A stretch of DNA of 64,000 bases from Alistipes sp. (GCA_029068505.1 JAIECN010000077.1:1-64000); one strand, 5' to 3'; counted from the first letter of the stretch, positions 52,193-61,050 are shown. Notes: generated by a model not told the origin, from the sequence alone. Program-made: numbers and translations.

Positions 52193-54568
52193 TTATTCGT
52201 CGTCCACCGTATGGACGAACGTGCAGCGGGCCGTGCCTTCGGCCGGATCGTAGTCGGCGACCGCATCGAGCGTCGCCCGCACCGTGTCGCCGCCCGTGTC
52301 GAGCAGGAACACCGAGCGGATGTCCGGAGCGCCCGTGCCCGGGGCCAGCAGAGCGGCGAATTCGTGGGGCGCCAGCCGCAGCGAAAGCGTGATCCGTTCG
52401 CGCGTCGCGTCTTGGGCGACCTGCCGGTCGTAGCGGCCGTGCAGTCCCCGGGCGCCATCGCGATCTTCGAAGCAGAGCGTGCAGGGCGCCGCCGTCGCAT
52501 CGCCCGCGAAATGGAACGCCGCCAACGGATATTCCGCCGCATGGGAAGGATAGCCCCAGCGTTCGCCTTCGGGCAGCGGGTGCATGCCCATGAAGCATAC
52601 GATGCGGGGCGAGAAGTTGATGCCGTCGGCATCGACCGCATCGCGGTCGCCCACTTGGAGCAGCTGCGCCGAGGGGGCGTTGCGGTAGTGGCCCGTGCTG
52701 TTGAGCGTGGGGCGGAACAGGGGGTTGCGCAGGGTCTCGTCGCCCATCTTCGCCCCGTACGATTCGGTGCGGGCGCTCCAGCTGCCCAGACGGGTGTCGT
52801 GCGCCGCCTCGAACCGCGTCACCGCGCCGTCGCCCTCCTGGTAGCACCACGTGCGCAGTTCGTGGATCTGCGGAGCGATCTCTTCCAGCACCACCGGTTT
52901 CGAAAAGTCGCTCTTCGCACGCCAGTCCGCCTCAACGCCCGCGCCGTAGAAGTCGTCGGCCGGCTCGATGAAGACCCGGCGGGTCGCCTCCTCGGTGTAG
53001 AACCGCAGGTTGAACAGATGGGCCAATGCTTCGAGCAGCTCCGACTGCCGGATGCGGTGCTGGGCCACGTCGGCGAACCGGAGCATCGAACCGTAGCCCG
53101 GCCCGGCCTGGAAACGGGGCTGCAACGCGCATTCCTTGTGCAGAGTGAGCGCCATGCCGGCTTCGGCGCCGAAGAAGTGGATGTCGTAGAAATGCTTCGG
53201 CGACGCGGGCGATACCGTTTCTGCCGCCGTGCGCACGCGCAGCTCGACGGTCGTCTGCCCTGTTTCGCCGATGTAGCCGTCGTAGAGCGCCCAGTCGCCC
53301 GCATAGGGCACCCATGCCCCGTCGCGCTGGATCCAGAGCACCGGGTCGGCCGGATTTCCCGATGCCGGAGTCGTCACGGTCGTCGAACGCACGTCGAAGA
53401 ACGTCCACTCGGCACCCGGCATCCCATGAAGGGTGCAATTGAGCCGGTAGCGGCTGCCTGCCGCATGATCGAACACCACGATGCGGTAGGTGTAGTTGGC
53501 GCGGATCGCTTCGCGGCGGTCTTTGTAGCGGTTGGCCAGCGCGAAGCGCAGCTCCGACCCCGGGCCTAAATAGATCGAATCGAATCCGCGCAGCCGCGTG
53601 CGAGTCAGAATGCGATGGTCGGTCGTATACTTCAGATAGTACTCGAATCCCACGTTCGTCTCCGTCGCCGGCGTAAAGCGCAGCATGCCGTCGGCCATCG
53701 TCAGCGAGTTGCCGTTATTGTAGAGTCCGTCGATCGGCTCGCCGTCGGCATCCGGAGTCTGGGGCGTGGCCGTGTCGACGATGTTGCCCACCGTGTTGAG
53801 CACGGCCTTGGGATCGGCATAGACCCAGCCGGCGTTGCTCGCCGTGGCCGTTACCGGAGCCAGGCGGCGGGCACGGAACCCCATGCGGGCCTCCGCAGCC
53901 GTGGTGTCGCGGGTGGAGTAGGCGCCGCTCATGTAAAGCGAGCGGAAAAACGGCGACGCGAAAAATTCGCTCACGATCCGGTACTCCGCCTCCTTGAAAA
54001 TCTGTTCGACGAGCGTCGCCACATGCAGGAAGGGGTGGTAGTCGTCGACCGTCAGCAGCCGTTCGGCCGTCAGCAGGTCTTGCGGATTGCTTTGCTGCGG
54101 GTATTCGTCGCGGTGAACGGGGAAGAACTTCACGGGCGACGAATCCGTCCAGCTTTGCAGGATCGTCGTGGGATGCAAGGGCGCCTCGTAGTCGATCTCC
54201 AGCGCGTTGAACATCCGGCGGGCCGCCCGTTCGGCCCAGCCGGCGCCTCCTTCGCGTATCTCCACCACGAAGCCCTCGCCCGACGCCGAGAGCAGGCGTG
54301 CCGTGCCCTCCAGCAGCACGCTCTCTTCGGCCGAGAGCACCGCGGTGCGAAGCGCCGCATTGAAGCGGTTGCCCGGATGCGGATCGCAGGGATCGCCCAA
54401 CAAAGCGCGGTTGCGCAGCGTAGGGGGCAGTTCGAGCCGCAGCGAGCGCCCCTCGCGGCAGGCTTCCGCATCGGAAGTCTTGGCCGCCGAATAACCCGGC
54501 ACGCGGCACGCCGTGTCGCTCAAGTCGCAGCCTTGGCCGTCGATGAACAGTTGCAAAGCCGGTTTCAT
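52193..54568 (-). CDS. Large phage tail or baseplate-like protein
   Basis: A 791-residue protein, start at MKPALQLFIDGQGCDLSDTACRVPGYSAAKTSD (54568). The ATG overlaps the stop of the upstream tail gene (ATGA); the track ORF extends 188 codons too far. The chain is beta-rich with many short segments. The N-terminal region (residues 1-130) is reminiscent of tail-tip or baseplate hub proteins; YNNGNSLTMADGMLRFTPATETNVGFEYYLKYTTDHRI and AGPGYGSMLRFADVAQHRIRQSELLEALAHLFNLRFYTEEATRRVFIEPADDFY are distinctive but I cannot place them. Probably the largest structural gene of the island. Confidence 0.65.
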   Translation of the reverse strand: MKPALQLFIDGQGCDLSDTACRVPGYSAAKTSDAEACREGRSLRLELPPTLRNRALLGDPCDPHPGNRFNAALRTAVLSAEESVLLEGTARLLSASGEGFVVEIREGGAGWAERAARRMFNALEIDYEAPLHPTTILQSWTDSSPVKFFPVHRDEYPQQSNPQDLLTAERLLTVDDYHPFLHVATLVEQIFKEAEYRIVSEFFASPFFRSLYMSGAYSTRDTTAAEARMGFRARRLAPVTATASNAGWVYADPKAVLNTVGNIVDTATPQTPDADGEPIDGLYNNGNSLTMADGMLRFTPATETNVGFEYYLKYTTDHRILTRTRLRGFDSIYLGPGSELRFALANRYKDRREAIRANYTYRIVVFDHAAGSRYRLNCTLHGMPGAEWTFFDVRSTTVTTPASGNPADPVLWIQRDGAWVPYAGDWALYDGYIGETGQTTVELRVRTAAETVSPASPKHFYDIHFFGAEAGMALTLHKECALQPRFQAGPGYGSMLRFADVAQHRIRQSELLEALAHLFNLRFYTEEATRRVFIEPADDFYGAGVEADWRAKSDFSKPVVLEEIAPQIHELRTWCYQEGDGAVTRFEAAHDTRLGSWSARTESYGAKMGDETLRNPLFRPTLNSTGHYRNAPSAQLLQVGDRDAVDADGINFSPRIVCFMGMHPLPEGERWGYPSHAAEYPLAAFHFAGDATAAPCTLCFEDRDGARGLHGRYDRQVAQDATRERITLSLRLAPHEFAALLAPGTGAPDIRSVFLLDTGGDTVRATLDAVADYDPAEGTARCTFVHTVDDE

Positions 54569-55533
54569 GAGCGGTCGGTTGTTCGGCAAAGCCGGATTTC
54601 GATTTCCAGGCAGCTCAATGTCCCGTGGCGGTGGACGACGGCCCGGTCGCTCAACACGTCGACCTTGCGGTAGCCCGAGGAATCGACGATCCACACCTCG
54701 GGTGCGACCAGAATTTCGGCCAAGGCTTCCAGCATCGTGCGCGTTTCGTAGGCCGAGCGGAGCCGCAGGCGCTGTTCCTGGTCGGCGCTGACTACTTCGG
54801 GGCCTTCGAAGCTGCGGATGCGGGTTTTCTGCGTCTCCACCGAAGCCGTCGGTTCGATCGGGAAAGTGTAGTGTTCGATCGATCCGGCGCGGGTGTGCCA
54901 GGCAATGCGGCGGGCGCCCTGCACGGCGGGCACGACGGTGTATTCCACCTTGCCGCAGGTGTCGAATTCGACAGTGATCCGTTCTGCGCCGGGGAAGTCC
55001 GAGGTGTCGAGCCTGAAGAGCTGCAACCCCGAACTGGCGGGGGCGTAGGTGCGGACAACGGTGCCCGCAGGCCCTTGCGCCGTGACGGTAGTCTTGGGCG
55101 GCAGGTCGAAAAGCAGCGTCGCTTCGTCCCACTCGCCAGGGGCGATCAGCCGTTCGGTCGGCATGGTCGTGAGCAGCGACAACATGGCCGGCGTATCGGC
55201 TCCGGCAAAGTAGACGCGAGTGGGCGAACGGGTCTTCTGGCTCGGATCGTCGGTGAGCGCGGCCGTGACCGTCACCGGGATTTTACGGTCGACGGCCGAC
55301 ACATAACCCGTAGGCGCGGGCTGCGGTGCGAAGCGGATGGTGCGGCGGATGATGGGCGACACATCGAACGCCGCTTCGGTGATGTTCACGAAACGTCTGG
55401 TTCCCAACAGCTCGCCCGTGAGCGTGTGCCTCAGGGCGATGTCGATCGTTTGCGCCGGGTCGCTCGCCACGCGGCATTCGGCCCTGCGCCAAGTGGGCGA
55501 ATAGTCGGGAGGAGTAGTTTTGAACGAAAGCAT
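54565..55533 (-). CDS. Phage tail-like structural protein
   Basis: A 322-residue protein, start at MLSFKTTPPDYSPTWRRAECRVASDPAQ (55533); the track adds 63 codons from the leader. It is beta-rich with no signal peptide: DVSPIIRRTIRFAPQPAPTGYVS, TLLFDLPPKTTVTAQGPAGTVVRTYAP, ITVEFDTCGKVEYTVVPAVQGARRIAWHTRAG, ending in EIEIRLCRTTDRS. No motif I can name. It is the promoter-proximal gene of the island and overlaps the next tail gene by 4 bp. Tail role inferred from position and coupling. Confidence 0.6.
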   Translation of the reverse strand: MLSFKTTPPDYSPTWRRAECRVASDPAQTIDIALRHTLTGELLGTRRFVNITEAAFDVSPIIRRTIRFAPQPAPTGYVSAVDRKIPVTVTAALTDDPSQKTRSPTRVYFAGADTPAMLSLLTTMPTERLIAPGEWDEATLLFDLPPKTTVTAQGPAGTVVRTYAPASSGLQLFRLDTSDFPGAERITVEFDTCGKVEYTVVPAVQGARRIAWHTRAGSIEHYTFPIEPTASVETQKTRIRSFEGPEVVSADQEQRLRLRSAYETRTMLEALAEILVAPEVWIVDSSGYRKVDVLSDRAVVHRHGTLSCLEIEIRLCRTTDRS

Positions 55534-55781
55534 GATGCGAGGATTTTTCTGGGTTTTCAAAACGGCGGACGACCGTTCTTTCCTCCGCTCGGCTACCCGA
55601 AGTTCTTCCCCTGCGCTTCGTATGCGGAGGCGTGCCGTATCCGATTGTCGACAAGCCGTCGAAAACCCGTTGATAAAATGTTGATGATTGTTGAAAGCGA
55701 TTCGTAGTAGATTGAGAACCAATCCGGAAACAAGTGTTTACAACTCGCCCTGCGCAGCGGCGGCGTTGTCGAATCGTGGGG

Positions 55782-55789
55782 CAAATATA
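55782..55789 (-). promoter_or_regulatory. -7 box of the phage island promoter
   Basis: Reads TATATTTG on the minus strand. A TTG belonging to the first TTTGTCAAGTTT repeat (minus-strand AACTTGACAAA) lies about 21 bases upstream. The first gene starts about 250 bp further on. Confidence 0.5.
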
Positions 55790-55805
55790 TCGTTGCCATA
55801 CCCCC

Positions 55806-55840
55806 TTTGTCAAGTTTTCGGGTCGTTTTTTGTCAAGTTT
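55806..55840. repeat. Two 12-bp direct repeats TTTGTCAAGTTT, 23 bp apart
   Basis: Copies at 55806-55817 and 55829-55840, offset by 23 bp, roughly two helical turns. The first supplies the -33-like TTG of the phage promoter. The arrangement is what one expects for a cooperatively bound repressor or activator. Confidence 0.6.
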
Positions 55841-55865
55841 GTGTAAAAAACTACCGATTTTTGTA

Positions 55866-55873
55866 TAACTTTG
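55866..55873 (+). promoter_or_regulatory. -7 box of the corA promoter
   Basis: TAACTTTG, an exact consensus match. The start of corA is 272 bp downstream, so the leader is unusually long. Confidence 0.55.
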
Positions 55874-56144
55874 CGTCACGAACCAATTTTAGCCTTTATA
55901 TGGATGATGGCCATAGTTCTTCGTACAGCCGCCGCGCCGCATTCCGGTGCGATGCCGTGCATCCATGGTGCGCAGCGTGCAGATGATCTGCATGCAGGTT
56001 CGTCATTGTCCTTTCCTTTCTGCAAGTTCCGGAGCGCCGGCATCCGGGTTTCGTTGAGGGTCAATCCCGGCTGAAGAGGTTAGCGGGCGCCTTGTGCGCT
56101 TCAGGTCGTTAACGGATTCAGCAACTTTTCAGAAAGGCCCTTCA

Positions 56145-57128
56145 ATGATTACCATCTACCTCAAGCAGTACAACAAGATCATCCGCAACGCCGACACCAA
56201 ACTCTTCGACGAGCTGGGTTACGACGACATTTTGTGGATCGACATGCTGCTGCCCACCATCAAGGAGCAGAAAGCCGTCGAGAACTTCATGGAGATCAGC
56301 CTCCAGACCAAACAGCAGGTCGAGGAGATCGAGTCGACGTCCAAATATTCCGAGACCGAGAACGCCATCATTTCCAACTCCAACTTCTTCGTTCCCACGG
56401 GCGATTCGTTCGTCGTCGAGCCGGTGTCGTTCATCATCTCCAACGAGGGCGTGCTGGTCTCCGTGCGGGGCGCCGAGTCGCGCACGTTCCGCGAGACCGA
56501 GAAGCGCCTCCAGATGAACTACCGCAGCTATTCGACCGGCTACCACCTTTTCATTTCGTTGCTGGAGGTGCGCATCGACTTCGATGCCGACATGGTGGAG
56601 CTGGTCTCCAAGCAGGTCGCGGCGCTCTCCAAGGCCATCAACTCGGAGGACAGCATCGACAAGGAAGTGCTGCACCGCATCAGCGCCTTGCAGGAAAGCA
56701 CCATGTCGCTGCGCGAGAACATCTTCGACCGACAGCGCGTCTTGTCCGGCATCTTGCGTTCCGAACGCTTCCCCAACGACATTTATCCGCGGTTGCAATT
56801 GATGATCAAGGACGTGAATTCGCTTATCAACCATGCCGACTTCTCGTTCCAGCGTCTCGACTACATCCAGGACGCCGCCCTGGGTCTGATCAACATCGAG
56901 CAGAACGAAATCGTCAAGATTTTCTCCGTGGCCGCCGTCATCTTCATGCCGGCCACGCTCATCGCCTCGATGTACGGCATGAACTTCAAGTACATGCCCG
57001 AACTCGACTGGCACCTCACCCTCTCCAACGGCTGGGTACTGCCCGCGGGCTACCTTTTCGCCATCGGACTGATGATCGTCTGCTCCGGACTGACGATCTG
57101 GTTCTTCCGCTACAAGAAATGGCTGTAA
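56145..57128 (+). CDS. corA: CorA-type magnesium/cobalt transporter
   Basis: A 327-residue inner-membrane channel for Mg2+. Start at MITIYLKQYNKIIRNADTKLFDELG (56145); the track start is a GTG 17 codons earlier. The long cytoplasmic domain (residues 1-265) includes SMYGMNF-preceding helix VNSLINHADFSFQRLDYIQDAALGLINIEQNEIVKIFSVAAVIFMPATLIAS. Two transmembrane segments follow, the first ending in the pore motif YGMNF (GMN), the second GYLFAIGLMIVCSGLTIWFF, and a basic C-terminus RYKKWL. Function as a pentameric channel is well known for the family. Confidence 0.96.
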   Translation: MITIYLKQYNKIIRNADTKLFDELGYDDILWIDMLLPTIKEQKAVENFMEISLQTKQQVEEIESTSKYSETENAIISNSNFFVPTGDSFVVEPVSFIISNEGVLVSVRGAESRTFRETEKRLQMNYRSYSTGYHLFISLLEVRIDFDADMVELVSKQVAALSKAINSEDSIDKEVLHRISALQESTMSLRENIFDRQRVLSGILRSERFPNDIYPRLQLMIKDVNSLINHADFSFQRLDYIQDAALGLINIEQNEIVKIFSVAAVIFMPATLIASMYGMNFKYMPELDWHLTLSNGWVLPAGYLFAIGLMIVCSGLTIWFFRYKKWL

Positions 57129-57138
57129 ACCGCTTTCC

Positions 57139-58704
57139 ATGCCTCAACGCATAACCCTCGTTCTCTCGCCCGAAGAAGCTGCCGACGCGAAACGCTACGT
57201 TCCGCACGCCGCACGCCGCATGGGCGTAGCCGAGCGCGACATCGCGCTGGCCCGGGTCGTCAAGCGGTCGATCGACGCGCGGCAGCGGCGGCCAAAAGTC
57301 AATCTGACGCTCGAAATCTATGTCGACGACGAACCGCAGCCGGCGCCCGTGCACTTCGACTACCCTTCGGTGGCCGGCCGTACGGAGGTCGTCGTCGTGG
57401 GGTCCGGCCCGGCCGGGTTGTTCGCCGCCCTGCGGCTGATCGAACTCGGGCTGCGGCCCATACTCTTGGAGCGCGGCCGCGACGTCTCGGCCCGCAAGGT
57501 AGACATCGCGCAGATCAACCGCAACGGAGCCGTCGACCCCGACTCGAACTACGCTTTCGGCGAGGGCGGCGCCGGCACCTTCTCCGACGGCAAGCTCTTC
57601 ACCCGCAGCAAGAAGCGGGGCGATTACAACAAGGCGCTGCAAACGCTCGTCTTCCACGGCGCCACGCCCGAAATCCTCTACGAAGCCCATCCCCACATCG
57701 GCACCGACAAGTTGCCGGGCATCATCCGCAACATCCGCCGCACGATCGTCGATGCCGGGGGCGAAGTGCTCTTCGGACACCGCGTTACCGACCTGACGAT
57801 CAAAAACGGACGCATCTGCGGCGTGCGGTGCGGCGACGAAACGATCGACGGGGCCGCCGTGGTACTGGCCACGGGCCATTCGGCGCACGACATCTACGAA
57901 CTGCTCCATCGCCGGGGCGTGCGCATCGAAGCCAAACCTTTCGCCATGGGCGTGCGCATCGAGCACCCCCAGGCGCTGATCGACTCGATCCAATATCGTT
58001 GCGACCGACGCGGCGACTATCTTCCGGCTGCGGCCTATTCGCTCGTGAGCCAGGAGAACGGCCGCGGCGTATACTCGTTCTGCATGTGCCCGGGCGGCTT
58101 CATCGTGCCGGCCATGACCGACGCGGCCCAGTCGGTGGTCAACGGCATGTCGCCCAGCGGCCGCACGTCGCCCTATGCCAATTCGGGCATCGTGACGGAG
58201 GTGCGGCCCGCCGACTTCGAGCACCTGCGGGCCGAATGGGGCGAACTGGCCGGGCTGAAGTTCCAGCAGCAGTTCGAAGAACAAGCCCGGAAATATGGCG
58301 GCGACCGGCAGATCGCCCCGGCGCAGCGCGTGGCCGACTTCGTGGCCGGCCGGGCCAGCGCCACGCTTCCGGCGACCTCCTACATCCCGGGACTCGTCCC
58401 CTCGCGGCTCGACGAATGGATGCCGCGGTTCATCGCCGACGGCCTGCGGGCCGGCATCGCGACGTTCGGACGCCGGATGCGGGGTTTCGTGACCAACGAA
58501 GCCCTGGTCGCAGGTGTCGAGTCGCGCACCTCGTCGCCCGTGCGTATCCCGCGCGACCAGACGACGCTCATGCACCCCGGCACAAGGGGTCTCTTTCCCT
58601 CGGGCGAAGGCGCAGGATATGCAGGAGGAATCATTTCGGCGGCGCTCGACGGCGAACGGATCGCCGAAGCCGTACGCAACTATATCGACCTATGGAACCG
58701 ATGA
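57139..58704 (+). CDS. FAD-dependent oxidoreductase of COG2509 type
   Basis: A 521-residue cytoplasmic flavoprotein. A small N-terminal alpha/beta domain (residues 1-85, VKRSIDARQRRPKVNLTLEIYV) is followed by the FAD site VVVVGSGPAGLFAALRLIELG near residue 90, then YAFGEGGAGTFSDGKLFTRSKKRGDY, LATGHSAHDIYELLHRRGVRIEAKPFAMGVRIEHPQ and, near the end, LFPSGEGAGYAGGIISAALDGERIAEAV. These are the hallmarks of the uncharacterised FAD-dependent dehydrogenase family. The reaction is unknown. Its stop overlaps the start of the glycosyltransferase gene (ATGA). Confidence 0.93.
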   Translation: MPQRITLVLSPEEAADAKRYVPHAARRMGVAERDIALARVVKRSIDARQRRPKVNLTLEIYVDDEPQPAPVHFDYPSVAGRTEVVVVGSGPAGLFAALRLIELGLRPILLERGRDVSARKVDIAQINRNGAVDPDSNYAFGEGGAGTFSDGKLFTRSKKRGDYNKALQTLVFHGATPEILYEAHPHIGTDKLPGIIRNIRRTIVDAGGEVLFGHRVTDLTIKNGRICGVRCGDETIDGAAVVLATGHSAHDIYELLHRRGVRIEAKPFAMGVRIEHPQALIDSIQYRCDRRGDYLPAAAYSLVSQENGRGVYSFCMCPGGFIVPAMTDAAQSVVNGMSPSGRTSPYANSGIVTEVRPADFEHLRAEWGELAGLKFQQQFEEQARKYGGDRQIAPAQRVADFVAGRASATLPATSYIPGLVPSRLDEWMPRFIADGLRAGIATFGRRMRGFVTNEALVAGVESRTSSPVRIPRDQTTLMHPGTRGLFPSGEGAGYAGGIISAALDGERIAEAVRNYIDLWNR

Positions 58705-59828
58705 CGATCGCATACGATGCCAAGCGCATCACCCACAACGCAACAGGTCTGGGCAACTACGGCCGCATGATGATCGAGGCGCTGGCCCGCTTCGCGCCCG
58801 AAAACCGCTACCTGCTCTGCTCGCCCGACCCGGGGCGCGACGACCTGCGCCGCCGGCTGCCGCAAGCGCCGCAGATCGAATTCCGCTACCCGCAGCGGCC
58901 GCGCAAAGGGATCGGCAAGGCCTGGTGGCGTTCGTTCGGCATCCGGCACGAACTGCCGGCCGAGGTTTCGCTGTTCCACGGCCTGGCGGCCGAACTGCCG
59001 TTCGGACTGCGCAAGTCGGGCATCCGCTCGGTGGTGACGATCCACGACCTGATCTTTCTGCGCTTTCCGTCCTACTACAAATGGATCGACCGCACGATCT
59101 ACGCCTATAAATACCGCAAGGCATGCCAGGCGGCCGACCGGATCATAGCCATCAGCGAAGCCACCAAACGCGACATCGTTGCATACTTCGGCATCGCGCC
59201 CGAAAAGATCGACGTGGTGTACCAAGGCTGCGACGAGAGTTTCAAGCGCGAAGTCGCGGAGGAGACGCAACGGGCCGTACGCGAGAAATACAACCTGCCG
59301 GAACGCTATATCCTCTATGTCGGCAGCATCGAGCGCCGGAAAAACTTGCTGCTGCTGGTGCAGGCGGCAGCCCGGATGGCGGAACCCGTCCACATCGTCG
59401 CCATCGGCAAGCGGACGCCCTACACGGCCGAAGTGGAAAAGTATGCGGCAGAAAATGGACTGGCAGAACGGCTGCACATCTTCGACCGGGTGGAGTTCGC
59501 CGAACTGCCGGCCTTCTACCGCATGGCCGATCTGTTCGTCTACCCCTCGCGGTTCGAGGGCTTCGGCATCCCGATGATCGAGGCGGCATGCTGCGGCGTG
59601 CCGACCATCGGCGCCACGGGATCGTGTCTGGAGGAGGCGGGAGGCCCCGATGCGGCATACGTCGACCCGGACGATCCGCAGGCGCTGGCCGACAAGATCG
59701 CCGAGATCCGCTCCGACGAAGCGCTGCGCCGCCGCATGGTCGAACGGGGACGCGCCTATGCAGCCCGCTTCGAACCGGAAAAGCTGGTGGCCGACCTGCT
59801 GGAAGTCTACCGCAGAACGATCGAATGA
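58701..59828 (+). CDS. Glycosyltransferase family 4 protein
   Basis: A 375-residue cytoplasmic GT-B enzyme. ATG at 58701 overlaps the flavoprotein stop; an ATG three codons earlier (MEPMTIAY) is also in frame. N-terminal acceptor domain with THNATGLGNYGRMMIEALAR; hinge near residue 195; nucleotide-sugar domain with YVGSIERRKNLLLLVQAAARM, AELPAFYRMADLFVYPSRFEGFGIPMIEAACCGVPTI (the EX7E region EGFGIPMIEAA) near residue 280. Probably acts in surface polysaccharide or glycan assembly. Substrates unknown. Convergent with a second glycosyltransferase. Confidence 0.93.
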   Translation: MTIAYDAKRITHNATGLGNYGRMMIEALARFAPENRYLLCSPDPGRDDLRRRLPQAPQIEFRYPQRPRKGIGKAWWRSFGIRHELPAEVSLFHGLAAELPFGLRKSGIRSVVTIHDLIFLRFPSYYKWIDRTIYAYKYRKACQAADRIIAISEATKRDIVAYFGIAPEKIDVVYQGCDESFKREVAEETQRAVREKYNLPERYILYVGSIERRKNLLLLVQAAARMAEPVHIVAIGKRTPYTAEVEKYAAENGLAERLHIFDRVEFAELPAFYRMADLFVYPSRFEGFGIPMIEAACCGVPTIGATGSCLEEAGGPDAAYVDPDDPQALADKIAEIRSDEALRRRMVERGRAYAARFEPEKLVADLLEVYRRTIE

Positions 59829-59850
59829 AAAAACGTATATGCCGAACAAA

Positions 59851-59890
59851 GAATACCCCCTCGCCGCATGGTTTGCAGCAAGGGGTATTC
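59851..59890 (+). terminator. Bidirectional terminator between the two glycosyltransferase genes
   Basis: GAATACCCC (59851-59859) pairs with GGGGTATTC (59882-59890) around a partly self-complementary 22-base loop. The T-tract is short in either direction. Confidence 0.6.
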
Positions 59891-59919
59891 TCTGATTCGA
59901 CCCGGGTTTCCCGGCTTCT

Positions 59920-61011
59920 TTAGCCGTTGGTCTCGTCGAGCAAATCCAGGTAGCAGGCAACGTATTCGTCGACGCACCTCTCCCAATTGAAACGCCCGGC
60001 CCACGTCTTGATGCGCTCGGAAGCCCCGGCCGGATCGGCGGCGAACCGCTCCAGTCCCCGGCGGGTCGCGGAAGCCATCGCTGCGGGCGTCAACTCGGAA
60101 TAATAGCAGGCGCAATCGCCGCCCACCTCGGGCAACGACGTGAGCGTGGAGAGGAAGACCGGTTTGCCGGCCTTCATGGCCTCGACGGGCGGCAAGCCGA
60201 AGCCCTCGCACAACGACGGGAAGCAGAATCCTTTGCAACGCTCGTAGAGGGCGAATTTCTCGGCATCGGTCACATGGTCGAGCGGAAAGACGTTCTTCAA
60301 CCCCTCGCGGTCGATCCGCTCGCGGAGCCGCCGCCCGTAAGCGGAGTTCCAGTTGCCGACGATGACCAAATTTTCTTCGGGCAGCGAAGCCATCATCTCG
60401 ACAAGCAGATGGACATTTTTCTTGGGCTGCAAACTCGATAGGTGCAACAAAAAATGCTCCGGCAGACCGAACGACGAGAGATCGGCGACCGCGGCCCGGG
60501 TGCAACCGGCCACGCCGTTGTAGATTACCCGATCGGGCTGTTCGGGAGCGAAATGCTTCCCCACGTCGGCACGCGCGAACTGCGAAATATAAACCAGGTC
60601 GTCCACATGGGCCAGCCGCGAGCGGAAAGCCCGAACGTAACGGGGCTGCTTGCAAGCACTCTTTTCGTAGACGAAGTTGATGTCGTGGACGGTCAACAGA
60701 TTGCGCCGTGCAAAAAACATGTACTTGATGCGCGAAAACTGGTGCGTGACATGGAACAGATCCATGCGCCCGGGATAAAAACGCAACAACTTGCGGATCG
60801 GACGGAACGTCTGGATGTAACTCACGTCCGGCCCGAAACACCCCTTGAAACCCCGCGGCACGATGAAATAAAACCGGATGCCGTGCTCCCGGCGCAAAGC
60901 GGCGGCCCGGGCGGCGAGATGGGCGCCCAGCTGATAGGTGAATTCGCCGAATCCGACGTTGCGGTTCCCTATTTCGAGCAACTCGACGGCGATCTTGCGC
61001 TGCGGCTTCAT
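59920..61011 (-). CDS. Glycosyltransferase family 4 protein
   Basis: A 363-residue GT-B enzyme. I start at MKPQRKIAVELLEIGNRNVGFGEF (61011), because the track ATG at 61035 lies only 7 bp past the -7 box. HVTHQFSRIKYM and LLTVHDINFVYEKS belong to the acceptor domain; FLLHLSSLQPKKNVHLLVEMMASLP marks the hinge, and CKGFCFPSLCEGFGLPPVEAMKAGKPVFLS near residue 275 is the EX7E-type donor site. Probably a surface-glycan enzyme; substrates unknown. Convergent with the other glycosyltransferase gene. Confidence 0.92.
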   Translation of the reverse strand: MKPQRKIAVELLEIGNRNVGFGEFTYQLGAHLAARAAALRREHGIRFYFIVPRGFKGCFGPDVSYIQTFRPIRKLLRFYPGRMDLFHVTHQFSRIKYMFFARRNLLTVHDINFVYEKSACKQPRYVRAFRSRLAHVDDLVYISQFARADVGKHFAPEQPDRVIYNGVAGCTRAAVADLSSFGLPEHFLLHLSSLQPKKNVHLLVEMMASLPEENLVIVGNWNSAYGRRLRERIDREGLKNVFPLDHVTDAEKFALYERCKGFCFPSLCEGFGLPPVEAMKAGKPVFLSTLTSLPEVGGDCACYYSELTPAAMASATRRGLERFAADPAGASERIKTWAGRFNWERCVDEYVACYLDLLDETNG

Positions 61012-61042
61012 AGATTCAAGAAGGGGTTTTTCCATATTTTTA

Positions 61043-61050
61043 CAAATATA
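61043..61050 (-). promoter_or_regulatory. -7 box of the minus-strand glycosyltransferase gene
   Basis: Reads TATATTTG on the minus strand, 31 bp before the chosen ATG at 61011. It makes the ATG at 61035 unlikely. Confidence 0.55.

Larger units (their letters stand above)
55534..56144. other. Divergent regulatory region between the phage island and corA
   Basis: This 611-bp gap holds two divergent promoters, two 12-bp direct repeats and two long untranslated leaders (about 245 bp towards the phage genes, about 265 bp towards corA). The track ORFs here (55593-55799 minus, 55871-56074 plus) start on or inside promoter elements and are not supported. A 28-codon frame at 55900-55986 (MDDGHSSSYSRRAAFRCD...) in the corA leader could be an upstream ORF. 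I see no known Mg2+ riboswitch. Confidence 0.5.

Noticed and set aside
52193-55132. Single 979-codon tail protein as given in the ORF track
   Set aside because: The first 188 codons are out of frame with the overlapping tail gene and have shadow-like composition; the ATG at 54568 in an ATGA overlap is the natural start.
55593-55799. 68-codon minus-strand ORF in the phage-island leader
   Set aside because: Its start codon lies upstream of the predicted -7 box (55782-55789), so it would not be transcribed from that promoter, and it resembles no protein family I know.
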